The translations under genes and the position numbers were made by a program. 64,000 nt of DNA from assembly GCA_014218215.1 (NCBI GenBank), contig CP043652.1:930001-994000 (forward strand), read 5' to 3'. Shown here in pieces: positions 51,530 through 62,333 of this stretch. Numbering within the stretch: position 1 is the stretch's first letter; every line of letters begins with the position of its first letter. Below the pieces are notes generated by a model. It saw nothing but the letters and a program-made list of their open reading frames with translations. It had not been told where the DNA came from and made no database searches. This DNA comes from Geodermatophilaceae bacterium NBWT11. GTDB lineage: Bacteria; Actinomycetota; Actinomycetes; Mycobacteriales; Geodermatophilaceae.

Positions 51530-52272
51530 CAGCCGGTCGGCCCGGCCGTGGTCGGGGCCGTCGACCCCGGGGTCGCGGTCACCGGGCCCTCGGCGGACTC
51601 GCGGACCACGACGACCAACGCCCGGCCGCCGATCGCGGACAACACGTCCTGGGCGTCGTCGGCCCGGACCGCGACGACCACCTGGACCGTCGTGGTGGCG
51701 GTGGACAGCACGCCCTCCCCCCGACCGGACACCGCCTGCACGGGCGCGCCACCGACCACGAGGTCGACGTCGCCGGTGACGACGCCCGCCCCGGCAGCGG
51801 GGTCGGCGACGGCGTAGACGTCGACCAGCTGCCCGCGGGCCAGGCTGGGCGGCACGTAGCCGGCCTGGACGGGGAGGGCGAGCTGCACCAGGTCCGAGCC
51901 GGGTTCCAGGGCGGCCCGCGGGAGCAGCTCCCCCGCCGAGACCGCCCGGCCGAGCACCTGACCGGCGGGGCGCGTCGTGGTCGAGAGGTAGGCCGCGGCA
52001 GCGTCGTCGAGCCGGACGGAGGTGGCCACCAGGTCCTCCTCGGTCAGGACGGTCCCCGCCGCCAGGTCACCCGAGGCTGCCCAGACCGGCACCGTGGCGT
52101 CGGCGGCGGTGACCACCCGGGCACCGACCACGACGGAACCCAGCACGAGCAGCACGCCCAGGACCAGCCGCAGGTCCAGCCAGCGGGGTGGCCGCACCCG
52201 GCGTGGGGTGGGCCCGTCCGGTGGCGCGGCCGCGGACACGGCGTCCCTGCTCGTGCCTGTCCCCGTGGCCAT
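51529..52272 (-). CDS. SAF-domain (CpaB/RcpC-like) membrane protein
   Basis: A 247-residue protein: disordered Pro-rich start, one transmembrane helix (LRLVLGVLLVLGSVVVGARVV, split reading around residues 32-52), then a SAF domain (VWAASGDLAAGTVLTEEDL...GRAVSAGELLPRAAL, about 58-120) and a C-terminal beta-rich region. CpaB/RcpC proteins with this layout anchor Flp pilus secretins. ATG 52272 follows GGGGAG. Coupled to the CpaE-like gene. Its partner system is missing here. Confidence 0.78.
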   Translation of the reverse strand: MATGTGTSRDAVSAAAPPDGPTPRRVRPPRWLDLRLVLGVLLVLGSVVVGARVVTAADATVPVWAASGDLAAGTVLTEEDLVATSVRLDDAAAAYLSTTTRPAGQVLGRAVSAGELLPRAALEPGSDLVQLALPVQAGYVPPSLARGQLVDVYAVADPAAGAGVVTGDVDLVVGGAPVQAVSGRGEGVLSTATTTVQVVVAVRADDAQDVLSAIGGRALVVVVRESAEGPVTATPGSTAPTTAGPTG

Positions 52273-52353
52273 GCCACTCCCCGTCGTCCCACGCGCCCCA
52301 CTGGGCCCGGTCGGACGCAGATGATGACGTAGGAGACCGGACGAGTGCTCTGG

Positions 52354-52362
52354 TTGTCCACA
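52354..52362 (+). other. Perfect DnaA-box match TTGTCCACA in a divergent promoter
   Basis: Nine of nine bases to the actinobacterial DnaA box, in the 172-base gap between the SAF gene and the HTH gene. Related CTGTCCACAG sites occur in other intergenic regions of the window (44083, 53281, 60584). Confidence 0.4.
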
Positions 52363-52444
52363 GCTGCGGGTGTGGACTGCCCCGACGGGGTCACCGCCCG
52401 GGGTGCCAGACTGGGGCCACCTCACGAGGGAGACGACCGACACC

Positions 52445-52684
52445 GTGGCCACCCAGCGCTTCCTGACCCTCGACGACGTCGCGGAGATCCTCAACGTGTC
52501 GTGGTCGCAGGCCTACGCGTTGGTCCGCCGCAAGGACCTCATCGCCATCCAGATCGGCGGCCGGGGCCAGTGGCGGGTGGAGAACGAGGAGCTCGAGCGG
52601 TTCATCGCCCAGAAGTACGCCGAGGCCCGCGGGAGCACCCCTCCCCCGGTGTCGGCGGACGCCGAGGACGCCCGCACCTCGTGA
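52445..52684 (+). CDS. Small helix-turn-helix (excisionase/HTH_17-type) DNA-binding protein
   Basis: A 79-residue protein: MATQRFLTLDDVAEILNVSWSQAYALVRRKDL forms the winged helix-turn-helix start (helices about residues 8-32), followed by IQIGGRGQWRVENEELERFI. The fold is that of MerR-like excisionase/BldC-type proteins. Such small regulators act in development or recombination; the target is unknown. GTG 52445, with GAGGGAG about 11 bases upstream. Confidence 0.85.
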   Translation: MATQRFLTLDDVAEILNVSWSQAYALVRRKDLIAIQIGGRGQWRVENEELERFIAQKYAEARGSTPPPVSADAEDARTS

Positions 52685-52687
52685 CGG

Positions 52688-52706
52688 CCGGGGCGCTCAG
52701 CCCCGG
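52688..52706. terminator. Bidirectional hairpin between convergent genes
   Basis: A perfect 7-bp stem CCGGGGC-GCTCA-GCCCCGG, immediately after the HTH gene and overlapping the stop of the following minus-strand gene. Confidence 0.55.
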
Positions 52707-53266
52707 GACGACACCGCCGGTGACACGACGGCCAGAGCGGTGAGCACGACCGTCCGTACCTGACGGACGGCGGCCCGACGTCGCGGCTCGTCGGCGGGGT
52801 GCTCGGCGAGCTCGAAGTAGTCCGCGCCGACCCGGTCGACGGTCCCGGTGAGCACGCTGCCGTCGACCAGCACGCACTGCAGCGGCGCCCGGTCCCGGGC
52901 CAGTGCGCGCACCGCCCGGCGCAGGTCCCAGGCCCGGGCCACGAGACCGTCGTCCGCCGGGGCGGCGGTCGCCGCTCCCAGCCCGACCAGGGCGCAGACG
53001 CCGGCGGTCGCCACCAGGTGCTCGCGGCTGCGCTCGTCGACCAGCAGCACCCAGTCGGGTCCGAGATCGGCCACCCGACCCGACACCTCCCCGGCGCCGG
53101 TACAGGTCAGTCCGACCTCGTGCCCGCGGGCGCCACCGAGCCGGTCGAGCCACCGGAGCCGCCCCACCGCGGCCCGGGAGCGTGAGGCGCCCTCGGCCCG
53201 CTCCGCGGCGGACTCCGCGGCGTCGAACTGCGCCTGCAGGTCCGCGAACAGCTGCTCCCACCGCAC
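52697..53266 (-). CDS. Conserved actinobacterial hypothetical protein
   Basis: A 189-residue protein beginning MRWEQLFADLQAQFDAAESA with a coiled N-terminal helix, then two beta-rich stretches (VGLTCTGAGEVSGRVADLGPDWVLL and LQCVLVDGSVLTGTVDRVGADYF) that look like duplicated SH3/LSm-like strands. No catalytic motif. GTG 53266. It is divergent from the LysM gene. I recognise the pattern from actinobacterial genomes but not its function. Confidence 0.7.
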   Translation of the reverse strand: MRWEQLFADLQAQFDAAESAAERAEGASRSRAAVGRLRWLDRLGGARGHEVGLTCTGAGEVSGRVADLGPDWVLLVDERSREHLVATAGVCALVGLGAATAAPADDGLVARAWDLRRAVRALARDRAPLQCVLVDGSVLTGTVDRVGADYFELAEHPADEPRRRAAVRQVRTVVLTALAVVSPAVSSRG

Positions 53267-53280
53267 ACCGGCGAGGGTAG

Positions 53281-53335
53281 CTGTCCACAGATCCGTGCAT
53301 TTGGTTGCGTTTGCTGTCTTTGAGCGTGTTCAGTG
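53281..53335 (+). promoter_or_regulatory. AT-richer promoter region of the LysM gene
   Basis: After CTGTCCACAG (53281-53290) the sequence turns unusually AT-rich for this genome, with TTGGTT at 53302 and several TTTG runs before the gene. It is probably the promoter; exact boxes cannot be assigned. Confidence 0.35.
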
Positions 53336-53356
53336 TCGACGACCGAGGAGGACGAC

Positions 53357-54025
53357 GTGACGGTGCGACGCTGGGCGACGACGACGCTGGCCATGGCCGG
53401 CACGGCGGTGCTGCTCGCCCTGCTGGCCCCCGACCGGGCGCTGGTGGACGCCGTGCTGGCCGGTCCCCAGCAGCTGGTCGACACCCGGGGGTCCGACGTC
53501 CTCGTCGTCGTCCTCGCCTGGGTGCTCGCCGCGGCGTGCTGGGCCTGGGGTCTGCTCGGCCTGGTGCTCACCGGTCTCACCGCGGTGCCCGGGGTCGCCG
53601 GCCGGGTGGCCGCCGTCGCACTGCTGGTGCTGCTCCCCGCCGGTGCCCGGCGGGCGGCGGCCGTCGCCGTCGGCCTCTCGCTGGCGACCGGTGCCGTGCT
53701 CCTACCGGCGGGAGCGGCATCGGCGACCCCGGTCGTGACGGCCACCGCCGACGCCGTCCCCGACTGGCCGACGGCCGATCCACCCGCCCCCGTGCCCGAC
53801 TGGCCCACCGCCCCGTCGGCGGAGGACCACGTGGTGCTGCGGGGCGACTGCCTCTGGGACGTGGCGGAGGCCTGGCTGACCGCCCGGTCCGGAGGCACCC
53901 CACCGACGACCGGCTCCGTGGCCGCGGCGGTGGCGGCGTGGCACCAGGCCAACGCCGACGTGATCGGCCCCGATCCCGACGTGCTGCTCCCGGGTCAGGT
54001 GCTCACCGCACCGCCCGCCCCCTGA
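53357..54025 (+). CDS. LysM-domain membrane protein
   Basis: A 222-residue protein with three hydrophobic segments in the first 120 residues (LAMAGTAVLLALLAP, VLVVVLAWVLAAACWAWGLLG, VAAVALLVLLPAGA) and a C-terminal LysM-like domain (HVVLRGDCLWDVAEAWL...LLPGQVLTAP, about 158-220). It should bind peptidoglycan from the membrane. The GTG at 53357 has GAGGAGGA about five bases upstream, better than GTG 53333. Followed by the Rv3235-like gene. Confidence 0.8.
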   Translation: MTVRRWATTTLAMAGTAVLLALLAPDRALVDAVLAGPQQLVDTRGSDVLVVVLAWVLAAACWAWGLLGLVLTGLTAVPGVAGRVAAVALLVLLPAGARRAAAVAVGLSLATGAVLLPAGAASATPVVTATADAVPDWPTADPPAPVPDWPTAPSAEDHVVLRGDCLWDVAEAWLTARSGGTPPTTGSVAAAVAAWHQANADVIGPDPDVLLPGQVLTAPPAP

Positions 54026-54052
54026 CCCGTTGCCCACCCGAGAGGACCGACG

Positions 54053-54655
54053 ATGACCGTCGCACCCACGACCGCACCCGACCCCGCGCTGTCCGACCCC
54101 GGGGTGACCGATCCCGGGCTGACCGGCCGGGACGTGTTCGGCCGCCCGCGCCCGCACGGGGTGCACCTGCGCCTGGTGCGCACACCCGGCCCGACGGTCG
54201 ACCCGCACCCGGTCACGTCGCTGGTGCAGCTCGGCGTCCGCCCACCCCGCCCGGTGTGGACCCCGGGCCCCCGCCCCCGGGTGGACGTGGTCGACGAGGA
54301 CGGCGACTTCGGCCCCAGTCCCACGCGTCGCCTGGACCTGCCCGACCCCACGACCGCCGGACGCCGACTGGTGACCCTGACCCTGGAGGCCTTCACCGGC
54401 CGGCGGCCGTTCACCCAGCTGCGGTCCTCGTTCACCCTGCCGGTGTTCACCGCCGTCAGCCGGGGGCGGCGCCCCCGCTGGTGCGCCGAGGGGACCGGGC
54501 CGCTGCTGGTCACCTCGGTGCGCGTGTCCGAGCCGGTGGACGGGGTGGCGGAGGTCAGTGCGGTGGCCCGCCGCAACGGACGCGCCCACGCCGTGGCCGC
54601 CCGGCTCGAGGGCATCGACGGCGCCTGGCGGTGCACCGCCCTGCAGGTCGGCTGA
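54053..54655 (+). CDS. Rv3235-family (DUF6459) protein
   Basis: A 200-residue protein with a disordered Pro-rich N-terminal half and a C-terminal alpha/beta domain (RRLVTLTLEAFTGRRPFTQLRSSFT, then VTSVRVSEPVDGVAEVSAVARRNGRAHAVAARLE; about residues 105-198). This is the fold of the Rv3235 family, which neighbours secA in actinobacteria. ATG 54053 follows GAGAGGA. It converges on secA with repeat copy B between. Function unknown. Confidence 0.8.
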   Translation: MTVAPTTAPDPALSDPGVTDPGLTGRDVFGRPRPHGVHLRLVRTPGPTVDPHPVTSLVQLGVRPPRPVWTPGPRPRVDVVDEDGDFGPSPTRRLDLPDPTTAGRRLVTLTLEAFTGRRPFTQLRSSFTLPVFTAVSRGRRPRWCAEGTGPLLVTSVRVSEPVDGVAEVSAVARRNGRAHAVAARLEGIDGAWRCTALQVG

Positions 54656-54656
54656 C

Positions 54657-54721
54657 GAAGGACCCCCTCGCCCCCCGGCCCACGCTCCGCGCGGCCCGGG
54701 CCCCTGCGAGGGGGCCGCTCC
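54657..54721. repeat. 65-bp hairpin repeat, copy B
   Basis: GAAGGACCCCCTCGC...GCGAGGGGGCCGCTCC, about 60/65 identical to copy A. It fills the gap between the convergent Rv3235-like and secA genes and could end both transcripts. Confidence 0.8.
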
Positions 54722-54722
54722 A

Positions 54723-57713
<2,991 letters not shown>

Positions 57714-57720
57714 GGAGCCC

Positions 57721-57726
57721 AATGTA
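57721..57726 (-). promoter_or_regulatory. -10 element of a probable leaderless secA promoter
   Basis: TACATT on the minus strand, seven bases before GTG 57713. No good -35. Confidence 0.45.
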
Positions 57727-57750
57727 GTGCGGCCCTGCCACCGTCCCGGC

Positions 57751-58452
57751 TCAGCGCAGGACGAGCCGCTTCTCCTTCGGGTCCAGCACGACCTCGCGAC
57801 TGCCCTGCCGCATCCCCTCGAGCACCGTGTCCACCACGGCCTGCTGGTCGAACCCGGCGGGCAGCTTCGGCGGCGAGCCGGCCAGCGCGCGGTCGACCAG
57901 GCCGGTGTCCACGTGCGGGGGCTTGACGTCCAGGACGGTCAGCGACCGGGCTCGCACCTCCCGCCGCAGCACCGACGCCCACGCCGACAGCGCGGCCTTG
58001 GAGGCGGAGTACTCGGCCATCTGCAGCGTCGGCGCGTCGGCCACGATCGCGGAGAGCAGGACGACCGCTCCCCCGTCGGTCAACCGGGGCAGCGCGGCCC
58101 GGACCAGGCTCATCGGGGCCAGCGTGTTCACCGCGAACAGCTCCTCGGTGACGGCGTCGTCGGCGTCGGCCGCCGGCCCGAACGCGACCACCCCGGTCGC
58201 GACGACGACCGCGTCCAGCCCGCCCAGGGCGTCGGCGGCAGCGGCCACGGTGGCCCGCACGGCGTCGACGTCGACGGCGTCCACGGTCCAGGAGGGCACC
58301 CCGCCGAGGTCGGTGGCCAGTGCCTGCACACGGCCGGGGTCGCGGCCGGTCACCGCCAGCCGGGCGCCGGCGCCGGCCAGACCCCGGGCAAGGGCACCGC
58401 CCAGCACGCCCGTCGCCCCGGCCACCAACACGCGCGCTCCCTGGAGTTCCAC
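57751..58452 (-). CDS. Short-chain dehydrogenase/reductase
   Basis: A 233-residue classical SDR: nucleotide loop [16 protein letters not shown] (about residue 9), NTLAPMSLV, catalytic Ser in LLSAIVAD and YSASK (Tyr and Lys near residues 146-150). GRDPGRV after strand 2 favours NADP. The GTG at 58452 starts [15 protein letters not shown]; upstream residues look non-coding. Substrate unknown. Lies just upstream of secA on the same strand, in a separate or readthrough transcript. Confidence 0.87.
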   Translation of the reverse strand: MELQGARVLVAGATGVLGGALARGLAGAGARLAVTGRDPGRVQALATDLGGVPSWTVDAVDVDAVRATVAAAADALGGLDAVVVATGVVAFGPAADADDAVTEELFAVNTLAPMSLVRAALPRLTDGGAVVLLSAIVADAPTLQMAEYSASKAALSAWASVLRREVRARSLTVLDVKPPHVDTGLVDRALAGSPPKLPAGFDQQAVVDTVLEGMRQGSREVVLDPKEKRLVLR

Positions 58453-58526
58453 GGGTCGGTCCTGCCCCCGCCACGCGTGCGCCAACCGCGCTTCCGCAGG
58501 CGTACGGCACACCATGGGCCTCGCCG

Positions 58527-58532
58527 TACCCT
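58527..58532 (+). promoter_or_regulatory. -10 element of a probable leaderless promoter (PPOX protein)
   Basis: TACCCT, six bases before GTG 58539. Confidence 0.45.
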
Positions 58533-58538
58533 GCGCCG

Positions 58539-58931
58539 GTGGCCCGTGACGAGCTCTCCGACGACCTGCGCACCTTCTTCACCGAGCGGCACCTGGCGAC
58601 CCTGACGACGCTGCGGGCCGACGGGACCCCGCACGTGGTCCCGGTCGGGGTGACGTTCGACCTCGAGACCCGCACCGCCCGGGTGATCACCTCGGGCGGC
58701 TCGGTGAAGGCCCGGCACGTGCGGGACGGCGCCGGGACGGCACGGGTGGCGGTCTGCCAGGTGGACGGGCGGCGCTGGACCACGCTGGAAGGCGTGGCCA
58801 CCCTGCGGGACGACGCGGCGTCGGTGGCCGACGCGGTGACGCGGTACACCGCGCGCTACCGCCAGCCGCGGGAGAACCCGGCCCGGGTCGTCCTGGAGAT
58901 CGCCGTCGACCGGGTCCTGGGCAACCAGTAG
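58539..58931 (+). CDS. PPOX-class F420-dependent oxidoreductase family protein
   Basis: A 130-residue split-barrel protein of the TIGR03618 type: LATLTTLRADGTPHVVPVGVTFD, SVKARHVRDGAGTARVAVCQVDG and RYTARYRQPRENPARVVLEI. Such proteins bind F420, FMN or related cofactors and reduce varied substrates. Length and order match the family. It is divergent from the SDR gene and probably leaderless. Confidence 0.85.
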   Translation: MARDELSDDLRTFFTERHLATLTTLRADGTPHVVPVGVTFDLETRTARVITSGGSVKARHVRDGAGTARVAVCQVDGRRWTTLEGVATLRDDAASVADAVTRYTARYRQPRENPARVVLEIAVDRVLGNQ

Positions 58932-58944
58932 GACCCCTCGGGAC

Positions 58945-59000
58945 GCGCACGCCCGCCACGAGCCCCGGGACGGGGCCGGGGACTCGTGGCGGGCGCGCGG
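58945..59000. terminator. Strong bidirectional hairpin between convergent genes
   Basis: Arms GCGCACGCCCGCCACGAG and CTCGTGGCGGGCGCGCG pair over about 17 positions with few mismatches, enclosing a second GC-rich stem (CCCCGG/CCGGGG). It lies between the PPOX stop and the hpf stop. Confidence 0.7.
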
Positions 59001-59010
59001 GTGTCGCTCC

Positions 59011-59682
59011 CTAGACGCCGGCGGTCTCCCGCGCGACGTCGGCCGCAATCGCATCGGCGTCGCCACCGGCGGAGTCACCGGCGAGCCGGATGAGGCCGTA
59101 GTCGTAGGCGTGCCGGCGGTAGACGACCGTCGGGATGCCGGTCTCCGCGCAGGCGAAGAGGAAGAAGTCGTGCCCGACGAGCTCCATCTCGTGCAGGGCC
59201 TGGTCCACCGTCATCGGGGTCGCGGGGTGCTGCTTCTCCCGGACGACGCGGCCGGGGAGGTGTTCCTCGGGCTCGAGCGGGTCGGCCCCGACGGGGGCCG
59301 GCTCACGGTCGACCGCGGGGGTGGCGTCGGCGAACGCCGCGCCGTCCAGGCGGACGCTGGCCGGGGTGCGGCGGCCGTGGTGCACCCGTCGCCGGTCGGC
59401 AGCACGGCGCAGCCGGTTCTCCAGCTTGGTGACCGCGGCGTCCAGGGCGGACTGGAAGTCCGCCGCACAGGCCTCGGCCCGGACGACCGGGCCCTTGCCC
59501 CGCAGGGTGATCTCCACGCGCTGGCAGTTGGCGGACTGGCGTGGGTTCTTCTCGTGGAGCAGTTCCACGTCGAAGCGCTCGATCTTGGCGTCGAAGCGCT
59601 CCAGCTGGCCGACCTTGTCCTCGACGTGCTGTCGGAAGTGCTCGGGCACCTCGACGTTGCGACCTCGGACGACGATCTCCAT
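59011..59682 (-). CDS. hpf: Long-form ribosome hibernation-promoting factor
   Basis: A 223-residue long HPF: the N-terminal domain (MEIVVRGRNVEVPEHFRQHV...VEITLRGKGPVVRAE, residues 1-95) binds the 30S decoding site, and the C-terminal domain (ALHEMELVGHDFFLFACAETGIPTVVYRR, about 160-195) dimerises ribosomes. Length and both domains mark it as the long form that makes 100S dimers. ATG 59682 has GGAGGT upstream. Position between secA and comF matches mycobacteria. Confidence 0.94.
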   Translation of the reverse strand: MEIVVRGRNVEVPEHFRQHVEDKVGQLERFDAKIERFDVELLHEKNPRQSANCQRVEITLRGKGPVVRAEACAADFQSALDAAVTKLENRLRRAADRRRVHHGRRTPASVRLDGAAFADATPAVDREPAPVGADPLEPEEHLPGRVVREKQHPATPMTVDQALHEMELVGHDFFLFACAETGIPTVVYRRHAYDYGLIRLAGDSAGGDADAIAADVARETAGV

Positions 59683-59714
59683 GTGACCTCCCGAACTCGG
59701 GTGTGATCGATCCG

Positions 59715-59744
59715 ACGCTAGCCCCGCGCGGGGCAGCACCACAA
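59715..59744 (-). promoter_or_regulatory. hpf promoter with palindrome in the spacer
   Basis: -35 TTGTGG (59744-59739), 18-base spacer, -10 TAGCGT (59720-59715). The spacer contains the perfect 14-bp palindrome GCCCCGCGCGGGGC at 59721-59734, well placed for a repressor or activator site. Confidence 0.55.
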
Positions 59745-59760
59745 CGTGAACGACGGCGTC

Positions 59761-60534
59761 TCACCCCCACCGCCCGTGACGCACCGTGATCACTCCTGGC
59801 CCAGCGGTCACCGGGGGTCGAGCACCGGCCGGGGTCGCCGCGACCACGGCCGCCAGCACCGTGCCGGTCGCCGGCGCGACCGGCAGCGCGGCCGCCGCCT
59901 CGCACAGCGTCGCCCCGCTGGTCACCACGTCGTCGACGAGGACGACCAGTGCGTCCGGTGGCACCCCCGGGGCCCGCCGGGGCACGAAGGTGCCGGCCAG
60001 GTTGGCCCGGCGGTCGGCCGCGGTGAGCCCGGCGGAGTCCGCCACGCGCCCTCGTCGGGCGAGCAGTCGGGCACGTCGTGCGTCCAGCCCGGAGCCCCGC
60101 AGCTCGCGCACGGCGGCGGAGGTCAGCTCCCCCACGTGGTCCCGGCCGCGCTCGCGCAGCGCGGCCCGGCTGCTGGGCACCGGCACGAGCAGGAGGGGCC
60201 CGGGGCCGTCCCGTGCCGCCTGGCAGACCCCGACCACGGCGAGGGCCAGGGCCGCGCCGAGCGGGCCGGCGAGCTCGGCCCGGCCGTGCTCCTTGAACGC
60301 CAGCACCACCGGCTTGACCGGTCCGGCGTAGGGCCCGGCGGCGACCGTGGGCGGGAAACCCTCGGGATGCCGCCGCGGCCGGGCCAGGTGCGGGTGGGTC
60401 AGCCACCGGGCGCAGCGCGGGCAGACCACCTCCCCCGGGCCCCCGCACCCGGCACACACCCGCGGCAGCACGAGGTCGGCGAGCGGTGCGAGGAGGTCCT
60501 CGACCACGCTGCGCAGCACCCGGCGTCCGTCCAC
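59761..60534 (-). CDS. comF: ComF-family phosphoribosyltransferase-like protein
   Basis: A 257-residue ComF protein. An N-terminal zinc finger (CAGCGGPGEVVCPRC, about residues 28-42) precedes the PRTase-like domain with VKPVVLAFKEHGRAELAGPL and the PRPP-type loop LVDDVVTSGAT (about residue 215). ComF proteins act in DNA uptake in competent bacteria; no other com genes are present, so its actinobacterial role is open. The start is uncertain among GTG 60534, 60519 and 60507; 60534 is used. Confidence 0.85.
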   Translation of the reverse strand: MDGRRVLRSVVEDLLAPLADLVLPRVCAGCGGPGEVVCPRCARWLTHPHLARPRRHPEGFPPTVAAGPYAGPVKPVVLAFKEHGRAELAGPLGAALALAVVGVCQAARDGPGPLLLVPVPSSRAALRERGRDHVGELTSAAVRELRGSGLDARRARLLARRGRVADSAGLTAADRRANLAGTFVPRRAPGVPPDALVVLVDDVVTSGATLCEAAAALPVAPATGTVLAAVVAATPAGARPPVTAGPGVITVRHGRWG

Positions 60535-60629
60535 GGCCCCACCCTGGTGGGCCGTCGTCCCCCGCGGACGCCCCGCCGACGAGCTGTGGACAGACCCCAC
60601 CGGTGTGGAGGACGGCGCCCGCGCCGTCC

Positions 60630-62333
60630 TCAGAGCGGGTAGAGGGGCGCCTCCCCGGGGAGCGGGCCGGCCCCCCGGACCAGCGTCGACCACGTGCCGC
60701 CCACCAGCTGCCAGAGCGTCCCGCCGGCCGAGACCAGCGGGGCCCGACTGGGCGCGGCGGCCACCGAGGTGGGCTGGCTCGGCAGCCCGGACAAGGTGAC
60801 CGTCGACAGCCCCCAGCCGTCCACGCTGACGGAGTAGGGCACGGTGCTGTCCTCGGCGGCGTCCCCGGCGAGCACGACCAGGCTGCCGGCGTTGCGCCAG
60901 GCCACGTCGACCACCTGAGACAGCGCGGGGGCCACCGAGCGCAGGTCCCGCAGGGCGACCTGGTCGTCGCTGCGCACCACGGTGCCCACCAGGAGCTCGC
61001 CGCCGTCGGCGCCGCTGACCACGACCGCGGCCCGGACCCCGTCGGGGCTGAGCCGGAACTGCGTGGTCGGCCCCTGGCCGGCGAGGGTGGTGGCGGCGAC
61101 GGTCTGCGGGGCGCCGGAGGCAGGGACCCGGATGACCTCGACGCCGTCCCGCACGGTCCAGACCTCGGGCCGGGTGGCCGCCGAGGTCGGCGGGGTGAGG
61201 GTGGTGGCGCTCAGCAGCGGCGCCAGGTCCCCGCCGTACGGCCCGTACAGCAGGGTGGCCTGTCCCCCGTTCCCGGAGACCGCCGCCAGCTGGCCGAGCG
61301 CATCGCTGCGCCCGTCGGCGGTGATCGCGGCCGAGGTGAGGCCGTACACCCCGGTGCCGGCCGGTCCCGGGGCCGCGGAGCCGTCCGTGGCCACCCGGAG
61401 CGCACCGGACGAGAGGTAGTGGCCGACCGAGGAGACCGGCACCGAGTCCGGGTCCAGCCCGGCCCAGTCGTCGACGGACTGCTCGTCGGGCACCCCCGGG
61501 ACGTCCACCGGCTCGCCGTCGATGCGGATCCGCACCGCGCGCACCAGCGGGTCCAGGGACCACACGAGCTGGGCGGACAGGGCGCTGGCGTCGTCGTCCC
61601 CACCGGGCTCGGTGCGGGTGAGGTCGACGGTGGCGACCTGCCGCTCGACCACGACGTTGCTGCGCAGCTCGTAGCCCAGCAGCGGGTTGGCCACCCCGGC
61701 CGCGATGGCGGTGGAGGGGCCGGCGATGAGCCGGTCCACCAGCGACGTCGGCTGGTTGCCCCCGCCGACGAAGAACCGGGGGTCGGGCACGACCCGGGTG
61801 CCGGTCGGGTCGAGGAAGTAGGCGGAGACCTGGTCGTAGGTGCGCGAGAAGTCCGGTTCCAGGAGCACCAGCCCGTCGACCGGGTCGGCGATCCGCCACT
61901 CGCCGTCCTCCTGCACCAGCGTCGAGGTGCGGGTGAAGACCTGCTCGGCGCCGACGGTGAAGACGCCCTGTCCGTCGACGGTGCCGACCAGCTGGGCGGT
62001 GATCTCCACCGTGCTCCCGTCGGTGGCGACCGGGGCGTAGTCGCTGCTGATCACCGTGACGCTGCCGGTGTCCGACCACGTGTCGGCCGCCTCGGTGGTC
62101 AGGTACTGGCGGGCCACCGGGTGGTTGCGGGTGGTGCTGGCCATCGCCTCGACGAAGCCGCGGACGACCTCCTCGGGGCTGGCGCCGGCCTCGGGGGGCA
62201 GCGCCTCGATCCCGACGTCGGACGGCGGGTCGGCGACCTGGGTGATCTGCACGGTCGGGGAGCTGGTCGGCACCGTGGTGCAGCCGGTCAGCAGTGCGAG
62301 CAGCACGGCGACGCAGCCGGCCCGGGCCCTCAC
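60630..62333 (-). CDS. lpqB: Lipoprotein LpqB, modulator of MtrAB
   Basis: A 567-residue lipoprotein. The signal peptide ends in the lipobox LLTGC (lipidated Cys18). Then a GerMN domain (about residues 190-300: LVDRLIAGPSTAIAAGVANPLL...) and a C-terminal beta-propeller (VAVSG-type repeats, about 330-560). LpqB binds the extracellular part of MtrB and tunes MtrA phosphorylation. GTG 62333 overlaps the mtrB stop (GTGA), so the two are coupled. Confidence 0.94.
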   Translation of the reverse strand: MRARAGCVAVLLALLTGCTTVPTSSPTVQITQVADPPSDVGIEALPPEAGASPEEVVRGFVEAMASTTRNHPVARQYLTTEAADTWSDTGSVTVISSDYAPVATDGSTVEITAQLVGTVDGQGVFTVGAEQVFTRTSTLVQEDGEWRIADPVDGLVLLEPDFSRTYDQVSAYFLDPTGTRVVPDPRFFVGGGNQPTSLVDRLIAGPSTAIAAGVANPLLGYELRSNVVVERQVATVDLTRTEPGGDDDASALSAQLVWSLDPLVRAVRIRIDGEPVDVPGVPDEQSVDDWAGLDPDSVPVSSVGHYLSSGALRVATDGSAAPGPAGTGVYGLTSAAITADGRSDALGQLAAVSGNGGQATLLYGPYGGDLAPLLSATTLTPPTSAATRPEVWTVRDGVEVIRVPASGAPQTVAATTLAGQGPTTQFRLSPDGVRAAVVVSGADGGELLVGTVVRSDDQVALRDLRSVAPALSQVVDVAWRNAGSLVVLAGDAAEDSTVPYSVSVDGWGLSTVTLSGLPSQPTSVAAAPSRAPLVSAGGTLWQLVGGTWSTLVRGAGPLPGEAPLYPL

